This document shows, piece after piece, positions 21,154 to 23,029 of a stretch of 23,029 nucleotides of DNA; position 1 is the first letter of the stretch, and each line of letters starts with the position of its first letter. The stretch lies in NCBI GenBank assembly GCA_020056045.1, contig JAGVIM010000192.1, forward strand, positions 1-23,029, read 5' to 3'. Both the position numbers and the translations under genes were made by a program. Origin of the DNA: Nanobdellota archaeon (GTDB lineage Archaea > Nanobdellota > Nanobdellia > Pacearchaeales > GW2011-AR1). The notes beneath the pieces are model-generated. The model saw nothing but the letters and a program-made list of their open reading frames with translations. It made no database searches and had not been told where the DNA came from.

Positions 21154-22121
21154 CTTATAACACTTCCTAATTTTGCTATTTTAGCTATCATCCACTTTAA
21201 CATTATTTCTTCATTTGTTACGTTTGTCCTCCAGCTTGTATCACCTATTATGACTGCGATGTCGATTTTCATTTTATCATTGATAGTGAGGTCTGTTATT
21301 TTTGACATCATTTGCTTTAGTATCTCATTTGATGATGATCCATTGGACATTAGATTTTCGATTAGTAGTGACGATGCAAGGAATTCTCCTGACAATGCTT
21401 TCTTGATTATGTTTTGTATTATCTGTGGTTCAATGTAAGATACTTTATATATATCATCTATTGTAATTATGTTATTTTCTACTGTTAGTAATGAAGTTTC
21501 GAGTGTTCCTACTGCTTTCCTTAAATCTCCATCAGATGAATATGCTATTGCTTCAAGTGCTTCTAGTGTTATTGTGTACTTTTCTTGTGTGGCTATATAT
21601 TTACATTTTTCCATAATAGATTGAGTGTCTATTTTTTTAAATTGATATACAGCGCATCTCGAAATTATTGGTTCAATAATTTTTGATAAATAATTACAAG
21701 ATAGAATGAAACGGCAAGATAAATTATATTTTTCCATTGTTCTTCTTAATGCACCTTGAGCATCAGGAGTTAGTGCATCCGATTCATCGAGAAATACTAT
21801 CTTGAATTGTACGTCATTACTATCACCAATTGCTTTTGTTGCTGCATAGTTCTTTACTTTATTTCTAATTACGTCTATACCTCTGTCGTCAGAAGCATTA
21901 ATTTCGAGGAAATTGCTTTGCCATTCGCTTCCATATATCTCTTTTGCCATTGCTATCGTTGCAGTAGTTTTTCCTGTGCCACTTAGTCCACTGAAGAGAA
22001 GGTGAGGCACATTCCTATTTTTCACATATCGCTTCAGTCTCCTGACTATTTCATTCTGCCCAATAATTTCATCAAGTTTATTTGGTCGATACTTTTCTGT
22101 TAGCATTTGACTATTTGACAT
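21150..22121 (-). CDS. rfcS: Replication factor C small subunit (clamp loader AAA+ ATPase)
   Basis: This 323-aa protein opens with the family start [16 protein letters not shown], then Walker [11 protein letters not shown] (residues 44-53), Walker [11 protein letters not shown] (109-118, D112-E113), sensor 1 LSCN (140-143) and the arginine-finger motif ISRC (153-156), followed by a helical lid and collar. Length is typical of the archaeal and eukaryotic small subunit. With ATP it opens the PCNA ring onto primed DNA. No large subunit or PCNA lies in the window, so it must act alone, with unseen viral genes, or with host proteins. ATG 22121 follows AAGGATAAAGT. Confidence 0.93.
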   Translation of the reverse strand: MSNSQMLTEKYRPNKLDEIIGQNEIVRRLKRYVKNRNVPHLLFSGLSGTGKTTATIAMAKEIYGSEWQSNFLEINASDDRGIDVIRNKVKNYAATKAIGDSNDVQFKIVFLDESDALTPDAQGALRRTMEKYNLSCRFILSCNYLSKIIEPIISRCAVYQFKKIDTQSIMEKCKYIATQEKYTITLEALEAIAYSSDGDLRKAVGTLETSLLTVENNIITIDDIYKVSYIEPQIIQNIIKKALSGEFLASSLLIENLMSNGSSSNEILKQMMSKITDLTINDKMKIDIAVIIGDTSWRTNVTNEEIMLKWMIAKIAKLGSVIR

Positions 22122-22124
22122 ACT

Positions 22125-22335
22125 TTATCCTTCTTTTGAAACATTCTTAATTATTAATTCAAACTTTTTAGATAATCTTCCATTTCTATCTAAAACTGTT
22201 ATGTCAATTTTATTAAACTCTCTTACTATAATACTTTCTAGAAATTCTTTTATTAAAAAACTCATTACATGGGGAGTAACTTTTTTTTGCAAACCAATAT
22301 TCGTCATTATCAACTATTTCTTTATTGTTTGTCAT
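22125..22335 (-). pseudogene. About 69-aa small gene split by an A8 slip
   Basis: ATG 22335 follows AGGTTAAAATAATC, 3 bases after the preceding stop. The frame reads MTNNKEIVDNDEYWFAKK, reaches an A8 run (about 22271-22278) and then loses sense. The neighbouring frame continues VTPHVMSFLIKEFLESIIVR, EFNKIDITVLDRNGRL and on to TAA at 22125. Removing one A joins them into one protein. The joined product is helical, then beta-like, with no recognised family. It lies directly upstream of rfcS with a 3-base gap. Confidence 0.55.
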
Positions 22336-22337
22336 GA

Positions 22338-23029
22338 TTATTTTAACCTTTCTAAAGTTTCTTCTACAGGCATGTTGAATTTTTTTATGAACCATTTTAT
22401 CAGGGGTTCAACTGATTCTAAGGAGTTTGATTTATCTGGAGATTCTCTTCCTCTGTTTTTTACTATTGTACAGTTCCATTGTGGAAATCCGTTTGGTAAT
22501 AATTCTTTGTTCAGACGTATCACACTGTCGAATTTTTGATAAAGTGCTTGTTTTAATTCTTGTTGTGACTCAGTTTGTTTTAATGGATGTAGTGTTGCTA
22601 TAATATCATATTTATGGTCAAGCATAATGACGAGAGCCTCCTTAATTTGATCATAGAGTTTTCCATAGAATTGATAAGGAAGTACAAAGGTGTCTTTATT
22701 GATTATATCAAATCTTTTTCCTCCTATTTCATAGTATCCTTGTTTTTGGAATTTTTGTGATAAATTAGCTTTGTATAATTCAATTTCAGTTCCTAATCCA
22801 TCGCAGACTTTTAAGTCATAGTTGAGACCGCATTGGACTTTATTTATCTGTGTTCCGATTGATCTATCTTCAATCCAACCATACATATACTTAATATAAG
22901 TGTCTATGTTTGTTGCATGTATTAATTCGATGTTGTCTAATTCTTTGTTTTCCAAGTTTCTAAATACTTTTTCTAAGTCTCTGTCTGTTCCATATTCTGG
23001 GTCAATATATAATATTTTCTTATTATTCA
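22338..23029 (-). CDS. Possible P-loop/RecA-like ATPase, C-terminal part (partial)
   Basis: The frame is open from the right edge of the window (KKILYIDPEYGTDRDLEK) to TAA at 22338; a TTG at 22955 is internal and not the start. KILYIDPEYG resembles the strand after the P-loop helix in RecA-like or Sak4-type recombinases. LKVCDGLGTEIELYKANL resembles a Walker B strand, and YDIIATLHPLKQ a later core strand. The Walker A region would lie outside the window. Such proteins pair with YqaJ exonucleases in phage recombination. Without the P-loop this stays a suggestion. Confidence 0.45.
   Translation of the reverse strand, partial: NNKKILYIDPEYGTDRDLEKVFRNLENKELDNIELIHATNIDTYIKYMYGWIEDRSIGTQINKVQCGLNYDLKVCDGLGTEIELYKANLSQKFQKQGYYEIGGKRFDIINKDTFVLPYQFYGKLYDQIKEALVIMLDHKYDIIATLHPLKQTESQQELKQALYQKFDSVIRLNKELLPNGFPQWNCTIVKNRGRESPDKSNSLESVEPLIKWFIKKFNMPVEETLERLK

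Noticed and set aside
1..23029. CRISPR array, tRNA or rRNA genes, insertion sequence ends
   Set aside because: No regularly spaced repeats, cloverleaf-like GC-rich segments or transposase motifs were seen. The GC-richer patch at about 3694-3713 is too short for a tRNA.

Overview
The window is one dense, very AT-rich stretch of what looks like an archaeal double-stranded DNA virus, a provirus or a virus-like plasmid. Archaeal ancestry is suggested by a replication factor C small subunit (clamp loader), an archaeo-eukaryotic-type primase, a CCHC zinc-finger mini-protein and promoters built on (T/C)TTATATA boxes. Viral character is suggested by short overlapping genes, a YqaJ-type exonuclease, a MazG-like pyrophosphohydrolase, an orphan DNA methyltransferase, a degenerate LAGLIDADG endonuclease, a holin-like membrane protein start and many orphan small ORFs. 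No capsid, terminase, tRNA, rRNA or CRISPR array is visible, and I cannot name the host.

Layout. (1) Positions 1-3479, minus strand, read leftward from a promoter near 3565: a 52-aa protein, a zinc finger, an AEP primase, a coiled-coil protein, a broken mini-gene, a 198-aa orphan and the start of a holin-like protein. (2) Positions 3480-3825: a divergent control region with an inverted repeat carrying back-to-back TATA boxes, plus a second TATA box for the rightward operon. (3) Positions 3826-11498, plus strand: an accessory operon with a JAMM/MPN metalloprotease, a degenerate JAMM paralogue, three small proteins sharing a C-terminal domain, a 60-aa protein, an 830-aa orphan with internal repeats, a PTP/DSP-type phosphatase, a GNAT acetyltransferase and small tail genes. 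It ends in U-rich tracts around 11580-11640. (4) Positions 11682-23029, minus strand: replication, recombination and nucleotide-metabolism genes. In transcription order these are a truncated P-loop-like protein, RfcS, MazG-like, orphans, two HTH proteins, YqaJ exonuclease, an Nmad1/DUF1599 protein, an adenosylcobalamin-type ribonucleotide reductase, the LAGLIDADG remnant and an adenine methyltransferase.

How it fits together. The leftward modules can supply dNTPs (NrdJ, MazG-like), primer synthesis and clamp loading (primase, RfcS), recombination (YqaJ plus the upstream P-loop-like protein) and DNA modification (methyltransferase, Nmad1). The rightward operon reads as a kit of host-directed or virion-associated proteins with three post-translational-modification chemistries: isopeptide or peptide cleavage, dephosphorylation and acetylation. 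Several of its otherwise unrelated proteins begin with the same short amphipathic helix.

The oddest feature is that about a dozen short genes are each broken by one small change: an in-frame stop, ATA where ATG is expected, or a one-base slip. The roughly 19 kb of longer genes is intact. Two internal comparisons (a 28-bp repeat showing ATG versus ATA, and the two halves of the LAGLIDADG protein showing Trp versus TAG) support transition changes. Selective decay, recoding or slippage, and uneven sequence quality all remain possible.
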